A stretch of DNA of 64,000 bases. Origin: Smallanthus sonchifolius. Its lineage: Eukaryota; Streptophyta; Magnoliopsida; Asterales; Asteraceae. This document shows, piece by piece, positions 11,360-22,388 of this stretch. The stretch spans positions 42,439,501 through 42,503,500 of the forward strand of contig CM042046.1 in NCBI GenBank assembly GCA_023525975.1. Direction: 5' to 3'. The stretch's first letter is position 1; each line of letters opens with the position of its first letter. The notes beneath the pieces are model-generated. The model was not told the DNA's origin and made no database searches. It saw nothing but the letters and a program-made list of their open reading frames with translations. The position numbers and the translations under genes were made by a program.

Positions 11360-11450
11360 CATCGCAAGATGACGTAGTGGTAAGACATCTGATCTTAGAA
11401 AACCCAAATTTAAACTTTCACTATGTAAAAATCTTAAACCGTCATTGTGG
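11360..11450 (+). repeat. Possible decayed tRNA-like (SINE) fragment
   Basis: The phrase gatgacgtagtggtaagacat resembles the A-box region of plant tRNA-derived SINEs. A degraded B-box-like stretch lies 25-35 bp further on. No clear poly(A) tail or target duplication is seen. Confidence 0.25.
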
Positions 11451-12180
11451 CTAAAAAACTAATTTTAATTTAGATATCCAAACAGGTAGGGCCGTCCTGT
11501 TTTAATTAATCTAATCGGCTGAAATTATCATTATCATGAATTATTGATTAGTCAATTAAAAAATGTTAAAATATAAATTATTGGCACATGTTAGATCATG
11601 ATATGTTGGACCATTTTTTTATTGTGCTTCTTCATGACAACTTATTGAAGTTCCACCGACAGAAACGAAGCTTTAAATATGTGAATGGCAAGGAGAAGTT
11701 TCCCTCCATCATCTTCACAATCATTAATAGCAACAAAAGAACACAATAAAAGAAGATGCAAATGAGTCCAATTTAACAATACGAAAGCAACTTTTAACAA
11801 TCTTCTTCTTTGCATTAAATAATGGATGTGACTATGTGAGACTTGTTTTATTCAAGGCTAGATCTCTAATTTAATAATCCAAACATATTGAATTATTGTC
11901 CTCGTATATAAATATAATAAGAAAGAGCCGATTAAACATATCTAATTGGTTGATGCTTCTAAAAACAAAGTTGTGCTTTACCGTCACTAATCCATCATTT
12001 GCAACGATTTTGAGTGTCGAAATAACCCAATTCTTTTTGGTTTTAACATAATACAGTTAATATCTCGTTGCTAAAGCATATAAATAAAAGAAATTGAAGG
12101 TATTATTAACATTCTTTTGTAAATATAATTATATACTTTCGATATGTCTAGCTCATTGTAATAATTTGATTTTAATTAGG
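11451..12180. other. AT-rich spacer
   Basis: I see no ORF, inverted terminus, tandem array or RNA gene here. Confidence 0.4.
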
Positions 12181-12189
12181 TTCGGTAAT

Positions 12190-12520
12190 TGTGGAGGTTT
12201 GTCTCTAAACAACCCAAAAGAGGTCCACTCTCATCTGGTTCAAGAGGAAGCTTAAGCCCACTAGGGTTAGCTCCTCTCACCCCTATAAATAGAAGAGTCT
12301 ACACCACAATCAGTGAGTTCTTTATCTCTTTAGCTCACACTATATTTTACACACTTGTCTTGAGGCCCCGACTTGACTTTAACGTCGGAGTGTACACGGA
12401 GCCTAACGTAGTTTTCTCGTGTGGTTGCAGCTAACCCGACGACCAGAGAGGAACAAACCAACGCCATGGAAGAACCGAGATGAGGCCGTCTTTCTCTTGA
12501 CTGTTAGAACATATACCCAA
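12190..12520 (+). repeat. LTR-like promoter fragment (gypsy or TRIM type)
   Basis: A TATA box cctataaatagaag (about 12281) is followed by cgacttgactttaacgtcgg, which folds on itself, and a GC-rich stretch. This layout is common in U3-R-U5 of plant gypsy and TRIM LTRs. No second copy or target duplication was found in the window. Confidence 0.45.
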
Positions 12521-12753
12521 AGCCCGACACTCAAATCTATGTTTCTTCATTAATTAAATTACGGTGGTTATTTTAAAACGAGATACTATATATTGAATAT
12601 AATCATTCCAAACTTTAATAACTCATGTTGTCTATTTTCTAACTAAATGGTACAGGCTCCACAAACATATATGTTACGTAACTCGCTGGTTTGTCTATTT
12701 TAGTCTTATACTTTGATTGTAACTTGAGATATTTACTAAAATAATAACACTTA

Positions 12754-13609
12754 TCTATACTATATAATAAATAAAGGTTTTACGGGCTCCATATTCATTC
12801 TCACTATTTTTTTCTCGCCTCTCTCTCTTATTTAATGCCTTTCTACCTTTTAATAATATATATTTAAAGAAAATATTAGTTATACCAAAAAAAACACATT
12901 TATTTTAAATTATTCATTATTATAAGAAAATTTTGAAATTTAATTATATAACTTTTTTTTCCAATCAAATAGTAAATGAAAGTCTACTTACATTAAATAG
13001 TAATTTATATATTTTCAAAACTCTATTATATATTAACTTTTACATATTTTGAACTAATTTAGATCCCGTGTCTACACACGGGATGAAATATATCAATACA
13101 TAAAAATTTTAAATATTTATGTATATATATTTTACATGTGAAAATTTATTGCATATAGTAAGAATAGAAAACAAATTCAAATTATGTAAAAAATAATATA
13201 CGATTGGGTTTCGAAAATACATTAATTACTATTTTTTAATATAATTTGATTTTTATTTACTATTTGATTAAAAATAAAGTTATATAATTAAATTTTAAAG
13301 TTTCTTATGATAAGAGAGAATTTAAAATAAATATGTTTTATTAGTATAATTAGTATTTTTTTCTTTAAATATATATTATTATTAATAGAAGTGCATTAAA
13401 TATGAGAGAGAGGCGGGAAAAAAATGATAAGAATGAATATGGAGGCGACACGTGGCATGCAAAAACTTTTATTTATTATATAGTATAGATTTGTTTTCCA
13501 TCCTTAGTATATGTAATATATTTTACACATGTAAAATATATACATAAACATTTAAAGATTTTATGTATTGATATTTTCACCCCATGTGTAGACACGGGAT
13601 ATAAACTAG
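12754..13609 (+). mobile_element. Non-autonomous Helitron, host of a nested Helitron
   Basis: The 5' end is TCTATACTATATAATAAA after A. The 3' end is the hairpin CCCATGTGTAGACACGGG plus atataaaCTAG, followed by T. This matches the Helitron rule of insertion between A and T without target duplication. A second family member in reverse orientation sits at 13054-13489. Removing it joins ...acatattttgaa to tttgttttcc, matching the same place inside the inserted copy. No Rep/helicase gene. Confidence 0.88.
13054..13489 (-). mobile_element. Non-autonomous Helitron nested in another Helitron
   Basis: On the minus strand it starts TCTATACTATATAATAAA and ends with the hairpin CCCGTGTGTAGACACGGG plus atctaaaTTAG, a variant of CTAG. 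It is a close relative of the element it entered, so the pair forms a long inverted repeat about 300 bp per arm. It is 436 bp and non-coding. Confidence 0.88.
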
Positions 13610-14368
13610 TAAGAAATATAATAAAATACTCTTATTTTTAAAATTCTTCTAAAATCTCTCTTCATCTCTCAACCTAAACATACTTGTGTAAAAGTGAGTA
13701 ATTTAACACAAACTAATGAACAATCATCTGGTTTGTCTATTGTAGTGGTTGTTGGTTCTATGTATCGAACATAAAATATGTAATTTTATAACTAATAATA
13801 TATAATTCTATATGATCACGTATAAAAAGTAACTTCTCGACAATTACATATTTCGACCGCCTTAAATAGCCGGACTATGAATAATATTATAAATATTATT
13901 ATTTTGGTGAAATTAATAAACTTGTAACGTTTATCCCAAATACTTGTAGTGATAAATATGATGTGTAATAAATAACATGTAAACAACAGCATTTAAGTTA
14001 ACTAACTCTTCGATCGTATCGCGATTCTCGACCTAAACATCACTTGAGTAACAATGAGTATTCTAACACAAACTAAACAATCATCTTGTGATTCGATAAA
14101 AAACCAACTTCATTACATCAATCCTGTTAAAGATGATATGCTTAAAGCTTGATCCACATTAGTTGACTAACTAATTTAGTTAAATTTGATTTACTTTTAT
14201 TAATTGTAATCATTTTCAATAGGTGATGATGTATCAATCAAACAAGAGCAAAAAGTATCATAAACACTCTCTCAAAATATTGTTTACACATTCACAAATG
14301 AGCCAACTCATAATTCATGTCCACTACTATTAGCATGTATATTTTGTATAAATATAGATTAGCATATA
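13610..14368. other. AT-rich spacer with a diverged duplication
   Basis: Two diverged copies of about 80 bp (around 13665-13735 and 14027-14095) share ctaaacat, aacacaaacta and aacaatcatct. A TATA-like gtataaatatag (14346) may belong to the LTR of the copia remnant whose primer site is at 15198. No gene recognised. Confidence 0.35.
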
Positions 14369-15088
14369 TCTATACATACTAATAAATATGGGAATGGCCA
14401 CATGACATTCCCATATTCATCAACATTTTTTTTCCGCTTCTCTTTCCTATTAATGATACAAGTTTCTATAAAAAAAATATAATATTTGTTTCCCGCCTCT
14501 CTCTCCTATTAATTAATAATGATTTCTATAACTATTTTTATAAAATATTTTTTAATTAAAAATAATATATTTATTCATAAAACATTTTTATAATTTGAAC
14601 ATTTCTTTCATTCTTTCTATAAAACATTCTTAAAAAATAACTATATAACGTTTCTAAAAATTATATTAAAAAATTATGTAATATGTCATAAATATGTAAT
14701 ATAGATCTTTATTACTAAATATATATAACACTATATTTATTCACCATGTATATACAGGGTTTCTAACCTTATTATAATAAATGAATAACTATAGTTGCTA
14801 CATGTCGAATTATGATGAAATCTAGATTTTTGTTTTTCGTCTTTTCTCTCGTATTAAATAATGATGATGTTAAATAACTAAAACATGATAAAACTTTAAC
14901 TATATCTTATTTTAAAATACAATTTTATAATTAAATTTTCAATATTTGTTATTTATAATTATTAAATCTTCATTATTTCTTATTTCACAGATTACTAATA
15001 AAATCCAACGTACAAATATTGATAGAAAATATTATTTTATAACAAGTTGTATTTATTCAACCCATGTAAAACATGGGCTTTAACCTAG
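14369..15088 (+). mobile_element. Helitron, probably two in tandem
   Basis: It starts TCTATACATACTAATAAA after A. It ends with the hairpin CCCATGTAAAACATGGG and ctttaacCTAG-T. A first hairpin with a tail (catgtatatacagggtttctaacc) occurs at 14744-14768, and what follows (ttattataataaatgaa) resembles a weak 5' end. Two adjacent Helitrons, about 14369-14770 and 14771-15088, are therefore likely. Confidence 0.7.
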
Positions 15089-15209
15089 TTTAGGAATAAA
15101 TGAATGATTGTTGTATCTTTTCTTATTTCATGTATTTCCCCTCTTATTTATACTGTATCAAATCAATGAGAAGAAGCGAATCATTCAACACTTTACATGG
15201 TATCCGAGC
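15089..15209 (+). repeat. Ty1-copia LTR 3' end and primer-binding site
   Basis: LTR-like sequence ends in ctttaca and is followed at once by TGGTATCCGAGC (15198-15209), a primer-binding site with the same one-base variant seen at 9459. The LTR start is lost or lies left of the Helitrons at 14369. Confidence 0.65.
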
Positions 15210-15311
15210 TTTGCTCTATACCCTAACCTAGTCGCCGCCGATTTCTTCATCTTCACACGATTCGGTCGCCGTTTTTCTTTGCGTACCGATCGGACCATCA
15301 ATTACAATTCC

Positions 15312-15386
15312 ATGGCCGACAAAGGCAACTCATTTCAACTAACCCCCAAGTCTCTTCACCTTGTCTACGTGGTGACTGACATCTAG
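15312..15386 (+). pseudogene. Start of a copia gag, truncated
   Basis: A start codon about 100 bp after the primer site gives MADKGNSFQLTPKSLHLV and then stops. Position and composition fit the first codons of a copia gag-pol. A deletion then joins this to reverse-transcriptase sequence. Confidence 0.45.
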
Positions 15387-15435
15387 CGGAAGGTTAGAGT
15401 TCTTGATAGCACTAAAGGTGGATATGCATCATTTG

Positions 15436-15999
15436 TAAAGAAAAAGGATAACCACATCATATTTGTACAAATTTATGTCGATGACATGATATTTTATGAA
15501 TTTACTTATAATATGCATGAAGAATTTGAAATGAGTATGATAAGAGAGCTTACATTCTTCTTAGGACTTCAAACAAAACAATATGAAGATCATATATTCA
15601 TAAATCAGTCGAAATGTATTAAAGATATACTTGGGAATTTTGATTTTGAAAATATTAAACATATGGACACTCTCATGGCTACTAACATACATCTCAAAAT
15701 TGATGAAACAGGTAAGCTTTTTGATAGTACTAAATATTAAGGAATGGTTGCTTAGTCTAATGGCAAGTCATTCCAATATTACATTTATGTTTATCGATGT
15801 GATAGGTTTTAAGAAAATCCCAAAATCTATCACTATAAAGTAGTAAAATGAATCTTTAAATATATAAAAGGCACTACAAACTTGGATCTATAGTATCCAA
15901 TAATAGTAGGTTTGGATGTCATGCTTTTCTCCAAATCTGATTTTCGAGGATGCTTTAATTATAGATAGAAAAAGCACAATTGGGGTATGTACTTTGTTG
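15436..15999 (+). pseudogene. Ty1-copia reverse transcriptase / RNase H remnant
   Basis: The reading contains the catalytic motif IYVDDMIF (about 15472-15495), then ELTFFLGLQ, KDILGNF and MATN, a conserved order in copia reverse transcriptases. After a frame change it continues with FKYIKGTTNLDLWYP and the start of the RNase H region (about 15850-15990). Stops and frameshifts are frequent. The right side is cut by the gypsy LTR. Confidence 0.9.
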
Positions 16000-16453
16000 T
16001 GTAAGGCTTCAAACCCGTGAGATCTCACGCGTTGGATTTACTCATTTATAGATAGTTTTTAAACTTAAAACTTCATTCATGCAGCGGAAACATAATTCAT
16101 TACATAATACTTTCAACGGGTCAATTAAAACATTGTCATTATATAAGCATATATGTAAAAGCATATCATAAAAGGGACGCATGAACTTCAGTGATGACCA
16201 AGTAACTCCTCATCGCTAGCCAAGAATCCTTATTCCTACACTTAACCTGAATGTGTATACTAAAGTCAGCTACCTGAGTGAGTTCTAGTTTTACATAAAT
16301 CATTAACGTCGAAAACCTTTAAACATAACATACGCATTTAGTGAAATCGTTCGTAAGTATATCAAAATATAAACGTAACCATACACCATTTACTCATAGC
16401 GAATACGTCGAATCCGCACCTTCTCATAACCGGCATTCCCTTTCTATTGTCAG

Positions 16454-16657
16454 TTCCAACTTCTAGCAAGTAATTCTGAAGAATATACAAGCATCAAACT
16501 TCCAACAAGTAGCCCCGGAGAGTATACGAGCATCACACTTCCAGCAAGTAGCCCCGAAGAGTATACGAGCATCACACTTCCAACAAGTAACCCCGAAAAG
16601 TATAGGAGCATCACACGTACGTCCAACAAGTAACCCCGAAGAGTATATGAGCATCAC
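16454..16657. repeat. 39-bp tandem repeat, about 5 copies
   Basis: Copies start near 16454, 16492, 16531, 16570 and 16609 with core cttccaacaagtagccccg followed by aagagtatacgagcatcac. The exact 39-bp period keeps a frame open on the minus strand, which is why a repetitive ORF appears there. It is non-coding LTR sequence. Confidence 0.85.
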
Positions 16658-16799
16658 TAGTTGTACAACAGTTGCCTAGCCACAAAGGCCCTATTAAGGT
16701 ATTACCATTCGTAACATTTTTTGCTTCCTTTCGTAACATAGCTTCGCTTCCATTCCCGAAGAAGATCATGGCAGATTCATTCATATTATACCCTTCTAA

Positions 16800-17470
16800 A
16801 ACATCTACTTCTTTCTTCAAAGTATCATTTATTACATTCGTACATTCAAAAACATCATTTCATAATCGTTTATTTCATGGACATTCATTTCATAAACTTT
16901 TGTTTGTAACATTTCATAAACATCAGTTTGTACATCATTTCGTAAACATTCATTTGTAAACATCGTTTCGTAAACATCTATTTCATATAATATGCACATT
17001 AGTCTGAAATCATTGTAAAGCTTTTAAAAGGGGCGTCTAGAAACTCACCTGACTTTCTTAGTTAATTCATCCAAAGTTATGCCTCAAAACGGTGCTAGGC
17101 ATTCTGTTTGAGCGGTCATAAACGAAACATGTTAACTTCACGATACAACAAAAACGTCTCGTCCGAAATCTTACTTGGTCGAAAACCTTTACGTCCAAAA
17201 TCTATTTTTGACCGAAATCCCTTTCAGTCGAAATCCATTTCGTCCGAAAACCTTTTCGTCCAAAATGTCTTTCTTTTGAAAATTGTTTCGCTTCGAAAAC
17301 TATTTCGTCCGATTAGCATTTCAAGCGGAACGCAATGTTCCTCATTTAGACCGAAAACCTTTTTGGTCGAAAATGCATTTCGGTCCCTTCGACAACTATT
17401 CGGACCATTCATACGGTTCTTGGCCAAAACCGTCGTTTTCAATCCAAAATCCTAACTTTTTACGTCCAAA
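16800..17470. repeat. Degenerate short-motif arrays in the LTR
   Basis: Two arrays follow each other. Between 16815 and 16985, phrases like catttcgtaaacatt recur every 18-25 bp. Between 17150 and 17470, phrases like tttcgtccgaaaac recur every 15-20 bp in both orientations (gaccgaaaacctttttggtcg). Confidence 0.6.
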
Positions 17471-17732
17471 CTGTTTGATTTCTTCCCATGAAGCTAATTC
17501 TATGGTTTTTAGGCTTAAAAACACGTAAAAAAAAATCCTAAAACATAGATTTAGATTAGATCTTTACCTCAAATCAACTCCTTTCTTCAGCAAAACTTCG
17601 AGTAATCAGTGGAGAAGAAGAATGGAACAATGTAGGAGCAAACCCGTGTTTTACTACTTTACATTTTGATCATCATATGGACATACAAAATCATATAGAC
17701 ACACATAAGCCTTAAAAGTTCACGTACGTAGG

Positions 17733-17905
17733 GTCTGTTTGGCAAGTGCTGAACCATTAAGAGGTCTGAATGGTTCAACATGGTTTTTCAGCTGAACCAT
17801 TAAGAGGTGTGATGTCAGCGAAACAAACGCCTCTTACCTTTTACCGATTCAGAAGTAACCTCTTAATGGAATTATTAAGAGTCTACCAAACATCCCCTTA
17901 TTCTC
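17733..17905. mobile_element. Putative small MITE
   Basis: It begins GGGTCTGTTTGG and ends CCAAACATCCCC, which are imperfect inverted repeats. Inside, ccattaagaggt and taatggaattattaagag pair loosely. The terminal sequence resembles common plant hAT/Harbinger MITEs, but no convincing target duplication is present. Confidence 0.45.
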
Positions 17906-18007
17906 TTATGTTTGTAAGAATAGCTCCTAGAGGAAAGAAACAAACTCAACCTCCTTCCAACCCCTCGTCTTCAAGTTTGTAAATCACATAGATCGTGGTT
18001 ATAAAGC

Positions 18008-18438
18008 AGGTTTTATCTGTGTACTACACACGGGGTGAAAAATATTAATACATAAAATTATTAAACATTTATGTAAATATATTTTACCGGTGTAAAAATG
18101 TATTACATATACTAAGGATAGAAAACAAAATTCAAAATATGTAAAAATTAATATGGGTTTCGAAAATACATTAATTACTATTTAATGTAATTTGACTTTC
18201 ATTTACTATTTAATTGAAAATAAAAGTTACATAATTAGATTACAATATTTTTTAAAATAAGAGATAACTTAAAATAAATGTGTTTTATTAGTATAATTAG
18301 TATTTTCTTTAAAAATATATTATTATTAAAAGATATAGGTGTATTTGATAAGAGAGTGAGTCAGAAAAAAATGATGAGTTAGAATATGAAAACGGCACGT
18401 GCCATTAAAAAATATTTATTTATTATAGATAATATAGA
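18008..18438 (-). mobile_element. Non-autonomous Helitron
   Basis: It is the same family as the element at 13054-13489, readable over its whole length. The 5' end (right) is TCTATATTATCTATAATAAA on the minus strand. The 3' end (left) is the hairpin region CCCCGTGTGTAGTACACAG. The last bases have drifted from CTAG, so the left boundary is approximate. Confidence 0.75.
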
Positions 18439-18639
18439 TCTTATGCCAGTTGTTGGTATTAAGAGTTCCGTTTTAAAAAAAATGGAGTTCTATGTCTATA
18501 ACACACGGAAATTAAATATTAAATCTTGTTTTTTAATCCAGATTATATTTGGTGAAATACGTTACTTTCTTATATGATTTCATTTAAAATTGCAACTTAT
18601 AATAGACTAAGGGACGAGGCTTCAATCCCTGTCATCACC

Positions 18640-18893
18640 ATTAATTTCTGCGGCATCGCAAATGAGGCCTTTTAAGCTGATGCATCAGGGTTTTACCCAC
18701 GTCGATCCAGGGTTCGAGCCTCGGCTCTCCCTCAAGCCCGGAAGGGGCCGTATTGGGTGGAGTTTTTCCTTGAAAGCTCTCCAACTCTGACGCCAAATGG
18801 GCCCGGTTAAGACAACATATTGGCCGGAGTTGGACGAGGCTCTCCCATGTAATGGGGACGTCACAACATTCAATGTTCACCTTTAAAAAAAAT
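18640..18893 (+). repeat. tRNA-derived SINE-like retroposon
   Basis: A pol III B-box match, cagGGTTCGAGCCTcgg, lies at 18710-18725. The A-box is diverged. The sequence runs on for about 170 bp and ends in an A run (18884-18891). This layout, tRNA-like head, unrelated body and A tail, is that of plant SINEs. Target duplications were not identified. Confidence 0.5.
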
Positions 18894-19114
18894 AATAGAC
18901 CAGGACCATGCCACTTACTTTCGATAATGAAATTGAATTAGGGCGATTCAAAAGAGATGATAAACTTTCTTTTTTTTTGCAATAAACATACGTTTTTTTG
19001 GTATTAAATGACAATTATAATGTCACATATTTGCTTTTATAAAATTCAAGTCCATAACTTTTTACAAAATCTATTTCACATTTAAAAAGTATCATTTATT
19101 AATTAACTTTCATT

Positions 19115-19245
19115 AACCAAAGTTATCTAGCTCAATGCTATCTTGGTATGTTAAATGATGCACCCTCCCCTGGTCAAGGCTGGGTTCAAGTCCGCATGGA
19201 CCGTGGAATATAACTAAGAATATGCGAGAGTTGGTTTTCTAACTA
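19115..19245 (+). repeat. tRNA-like SINE fragment
   Basis: ttatctagctcaatgctatcttggta looks like a diverged A-box region, and ctggGTTCAAGTCCgc (19179-19193) is a B-box. A short tail follows. It appears to be a different SINE family from the one at 18640. Confidence 0.4.
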
Positions 19246-19505
19246 ACTTTCATTAGATTGGTTTCTAATTAAAATTGCAATTACTTTATCTCACTTTATT
19301 TACAAACTAAGTTTACTTCTATATATTAATTGAAACACCCATTAGCTCGTTTATCTGTTTTACAATACAACAACACACCCAATAAAATCCTATCAATTGT
19401 AAAGTTATTAGATTTGTCTGTTTTACAATACATGTCTTAATTTTATATCAAAAGATTTCAAATGTTTTTTTTTTATTTCCGTAATAACTCAAAAGACAAT
19501 CTATA

Positions 19506-19957
19506 TCTATACTACTTAATAAAAGAGTAAAATTATAGGACACGTGTCACCTTCTGGTGCATTATTATAATCATTTTCTCGACTATCTCTCCTATTAAAT
19601 ACTATAATAAAAGAAATATATTTTTAAATATTTAATAACAATCTAGATATGGATACTTTTTATTTAATTATGGATTCTTATTATATCATTAAACAAATAA
19701 ATTTAATATGTATTACCATTTATCAATTACATAAAAAAAATAATACCAAGTTTAAAAAAATGTTTAAAAATTAACTTAATACAACTTAAAACTGTCACGT
19801 TAAAGTAGACATATTTTGACGAGTGTATGTGTTAAGAGACTAAATTATATTTTATTCAACTTGTGTAATACACGAGTTTTTAAAAACATAATTTTTATTA
19901 TTAATTATATAACATTATATTTATTTAGTCCGTATAATACACGAGATTCTAACCTAG
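19506..19957 (+). mobile_element. Non-autonomous Helitron
   Basis: The 5' end is TCTATACTACTTAATAAAAG after A. The 3' end is CCGTATAATACACGAG (weak hairpin) followed by attctaacCTAG and T. A second hairpin, CTTGTGTAATACACGAG, occurs about 95 bp upstream. It is 452 bp without coding capacity. Confidence 0.85.
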
Positions 19958-20099
19958 TATATTATATATTAAAATCAGTTTTAAATAGTTAAATTAGATG
20001 GATACAACCCTAGCAATGCAAAAAGATACGCATCCAAGATTTGAAACAAATAATCTTGATATGATATTGTGTGACTCATACTAATGTCTTTATTATAAA

Positions 20100-20571
20100 C
20101 TAGGTTAAATAAATAAAATTTTATATATTTAGTAATAAAAATTTTATATTTTTAAAAACCCGTGTAATACACGTGTTGAATAAACCAGTATATTACATCG
20201 GTTGAATAAAATATAATGTAAGTTGTTAACAAACACATTTGTCAAAATATGTTTTTAAAAAATGTAATTTGTATTGACAATTATAAGGTCTGTTAAGTTA
20301 TTTTTTAAAATATTTTTTTTTAACTGAGTATTAATTTTTTAATTTAATTGATAAATGTATAAGTTCATTTGATTGATGATATAATAACTATTTATAATTA
20401 AATAATAAGTATTCATAATTAGATTTATTAATATAAATATTATTATTTAATAGGAAAGATAAATAGAAAATCTAATATTTAACAGGAGAGAGAGGCGAAA
20501 AAATAAAAATGAGGAGTAACCAGAGAGTGACACATGTCCTGAATAGATTTTCATTTATTAGAGTAGTAATA
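20100..20571 (-). mobile_element. Non-autonomous Helitron
   Basis: Read on the minus strand, the 3' end (left) is ...tttatttaacCTAG preceded by the hairpin region ACACGTGTATTACACGGGT. The 5' end (right) is near TAATATTACTACTCTAATAAATG, diverged from TCTATACTACT. Inner phrases cgcctctctct and gacacatgtc match the neighbouring Helitrons. Confidence 0.7.
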
Positions 20572-20862
20572 TTACAAACGATACTACTTATAATAATAGA
20601 GTTGCAAACAAGATTTACATTTATCTTGAAAGGTAACTAAATTCCAATTTGTTGTAGTGTAGAGGTCACTACACAAACACCTACCAATTAATTAACAAGC
20701 TATAGAAAACCTTTTCTGACCTCAAATGTGTACTTGTATACTATGCATCATCACATGTACTTTATATATGCACTAATTATTTTAAGGAAATAAAAAAGAA
20801 ATAGACAGGAAGGATCCAAACCCTCCAAATCTTTTTGCGTGGTAATTTTAGTACTCATGTCT

Positions 20863-21408
20863 TTACGGAGATCTACGGCCCACAATCGACAAGAAAGCTT
20901 TCTTCATCATCACAACCGTATATGATCTAGATCCACCACCGTACATATTTCCATCATCAAAACGACGTCGCTTTGACCTATACCCTTTGGAAGAATGAAC
21001 CGTACTAATTGAAGATGACCATGAGGATGATGATAGAGAGGAGGGCGAGGATGATGCCACGTGTCCTTTCTTGATCACGTTGATATTCAACAAGAGGTTG
21101 TAGAGGAATTTGGATCTTGGGTAGTATTTTCTCTTTGTGGGTTTGGTTTGATCATGATCAAGATTTGAGGAGTAGTAAGATGGAGGGGGGGTAAGTGGAG
21201 GGACTGAATTGTCAGAAAATTTATGTTTAGGGGTACCTGGTTGAATTTCCCAAGTGAAAGGGACTGAACCGGAAACATTACCATAGTAGACTCTGAAGGA
21301 AGGATTTGCTGCTGAATTCTCCTTGGATAGAAGTTTGGAGAAGAATTTGTCATCTTGTTTGATCTTCAGGGGCTTTTGTGAAAAATCAGGGCTACCAATG
21401 TTCAGCAT
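20863..21408 (-). CDS. DUF688-type plant protein of unknown function
   Basis: This is an uninterrupted 181-residue ORF. Residues about 46-61 contain VPFTWEIQPGTPKH, the conserved signature of the plant DUF688-type proteins. It is followed by PPLTPPP, a Ser-rich stretch (about residues 118-138) and a basic block KGYRSKRRRFDD that could serve nuclear import. There is no signal peptide or membrane segment. The first methionine follows a leader carrying a (CT)n tract on the sense strand. No intron is needed. Function is not known for the family as far as I can say; assignment rests on the one motif, and the intact frame with a plausible promoter supports a real gene. Confidence 0.7.
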   Translation of the reverse strand: MLNIGSPDFSQKPLKIKQDDKFFSKLLSKENSAANPSFRVYYGNVSGSVPFTWEIQPGTPKHKFSDNSVPPLTPPPSYYSSNLDHDQTKPTKRKYYPRSKFLYNLLLNINVIKKGHVASSSPSSLSSSSWSSSISTVHSSKGYRSKRRRFDDGNMYGGGSRSYTVVMMKKAFLSIVGRRSP

Positions 21409-21442
21409 CTTTCAGTTTAAGGCTTTGAGTTGAGAAGTAGAT

Positions 21443-21444
<2 letters not shown>

Positions 21445-21482
<38 letters not shown>
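21445..21482 (-). repeat. (GA)n/(CT)n tract in the 5' leader
   Basis: About 19 AG units lie 37 bp upstream of the start codon of the DUF688-type gene and read as CT on its sense strand. CT-rich leaders and GAGA-type tracts are common at plant promoters, so a regulatory role is plausible but not shown. Confidence 0.7.
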
Positions 21483-21489
<7 letters not shown>

Positions 21490-21523
21490 AAGTTGAAGTA
21501 TACATGCATGTTATGAATAATGA

Positions 21524-21538
21524 GGGCATGTATATATT
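21524..21538 (-). promoter_or_regulatory. Candidate TATA box for the DUF688-type gene
   Basis: The minus strand reads gaatatatacatgcc about 120 bp upstream of the start codon, at a workable distance for a leader that contains the CT tract. Confidence 0.35.
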
Positions 21539-21540
21539 CA

Positions 21541-22379
21541 AATCAGAAAACTAGGTTGTCCTATTGGTCATAAATTAGACAGGCACAGTTATTTATTTTT
21601 CATATATGAATTATGATTTTTCATTTCTAAAAATTAATATATCTATATTATATTATAATACATATGAGGATGACGGGATTGTTTTAAACAATCAATTTCG
21701 TGTTTAACTAAATTGTTAATATCGATTTTCTATAATATGATTTCATATTTACTTTATTTTATAAAATTTTATTAAACCTTTAAATTTTACGATACTTTAC
21801 CAATTAATTGTTCAAGCGTTTTAGCAGTGTCTGTGTTCTCCGACGTACCGTGCATGCACCCTTCTAGTTTAGTTTATACGTATTTGATGGTTTTTATTTA
21901 AATTTACTTGTACATGGCGGATTCAGGAATTTTAGTTATAGGTTGCAAAATACGGATCATGTCGAAAATGGGTCGGGCCATAAATAATAAATGATATAAA
22001 AACATGAAACGATTTTAAATATTCGTGTTTCACTCTTTATTTGTGTGATAATCAAATTTTTTATCCTCTTAACGAGATAATAAGAAAGATTATTTAAATC
22101 AACTAACTTAGGCATATAAGAAGTAGAGATAGAACAGATATTATTATTAGATGGATTAGCACTTCGATGTCACTTTTCTTTTTAAAAAACTTTCAATAAT
22201 AATTAAATAATTAACAAAAATAAACATTTAATATTTTTAATAATCTTTTAACTTAGTTAAATAATTAAATAAATAAAATTAAAAGTTTAAAAATACACTC
22301 AACAAGGTTAACCAAAACAAAATAAATACATATATATATACTTTAAACGTTTAAAAATATTATTTAAAACTCAAGTTCA
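21541..22379. other. AT-rich spacer
   Basis: No gene is recognised. The phrases ccgtgcatgcacccttctagttt (21850) and catggcggattcagg (21915) look like faint Helitron 3' and hAT ends, but without partners. Confidence 0.35.
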
Positions 22380-22388
22380 ATTTTAAAA

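Larger units (their letters stand above)
16000..17690 (-). repeat. Ty3-gypsy LTR (right end unclear)
   Basis: It starts TGTAAGGCTTCAAACCCGTGAG. It shares with the solo LTR at 58179 the order ttggatttactcattta, gcggaa, actaaagtcagcta..gagtgagttctag and gaaactcacctgac, so it is the same minus-strand family. It was inserted into copia RNase H sequence. No GATGTTACA terminus or duplication of the flanking tgttg was found on the right, so that end is truncated or rearranged. It contains three repeat arrays. Confidence 0.65.

Noticed and set aside
16454..16657. CRISPR-like regular repeats
   Set aside because: Units are contiguous with no unique spacers, and the DNA is clearly plant nuclear. It is a minisatellite in an LTR.
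16463..16820. Minus-strand frames with repeated FGATCWKCDARIL
   Set aside because: They are translations of the 39-bp LTR repeat.
17733..17905. Harbinger MITE with TTA duplication
   Set aside because: The left flank is GTA and the right TTA, so the duplication does not hold. It is listed only as a putative MITE.
18641..18880. 62-79 codon minus-strand frames
   Set aside because: They are antisense to a SINE-like retroposon. GC-rich repeat sequence keeps the frames open.
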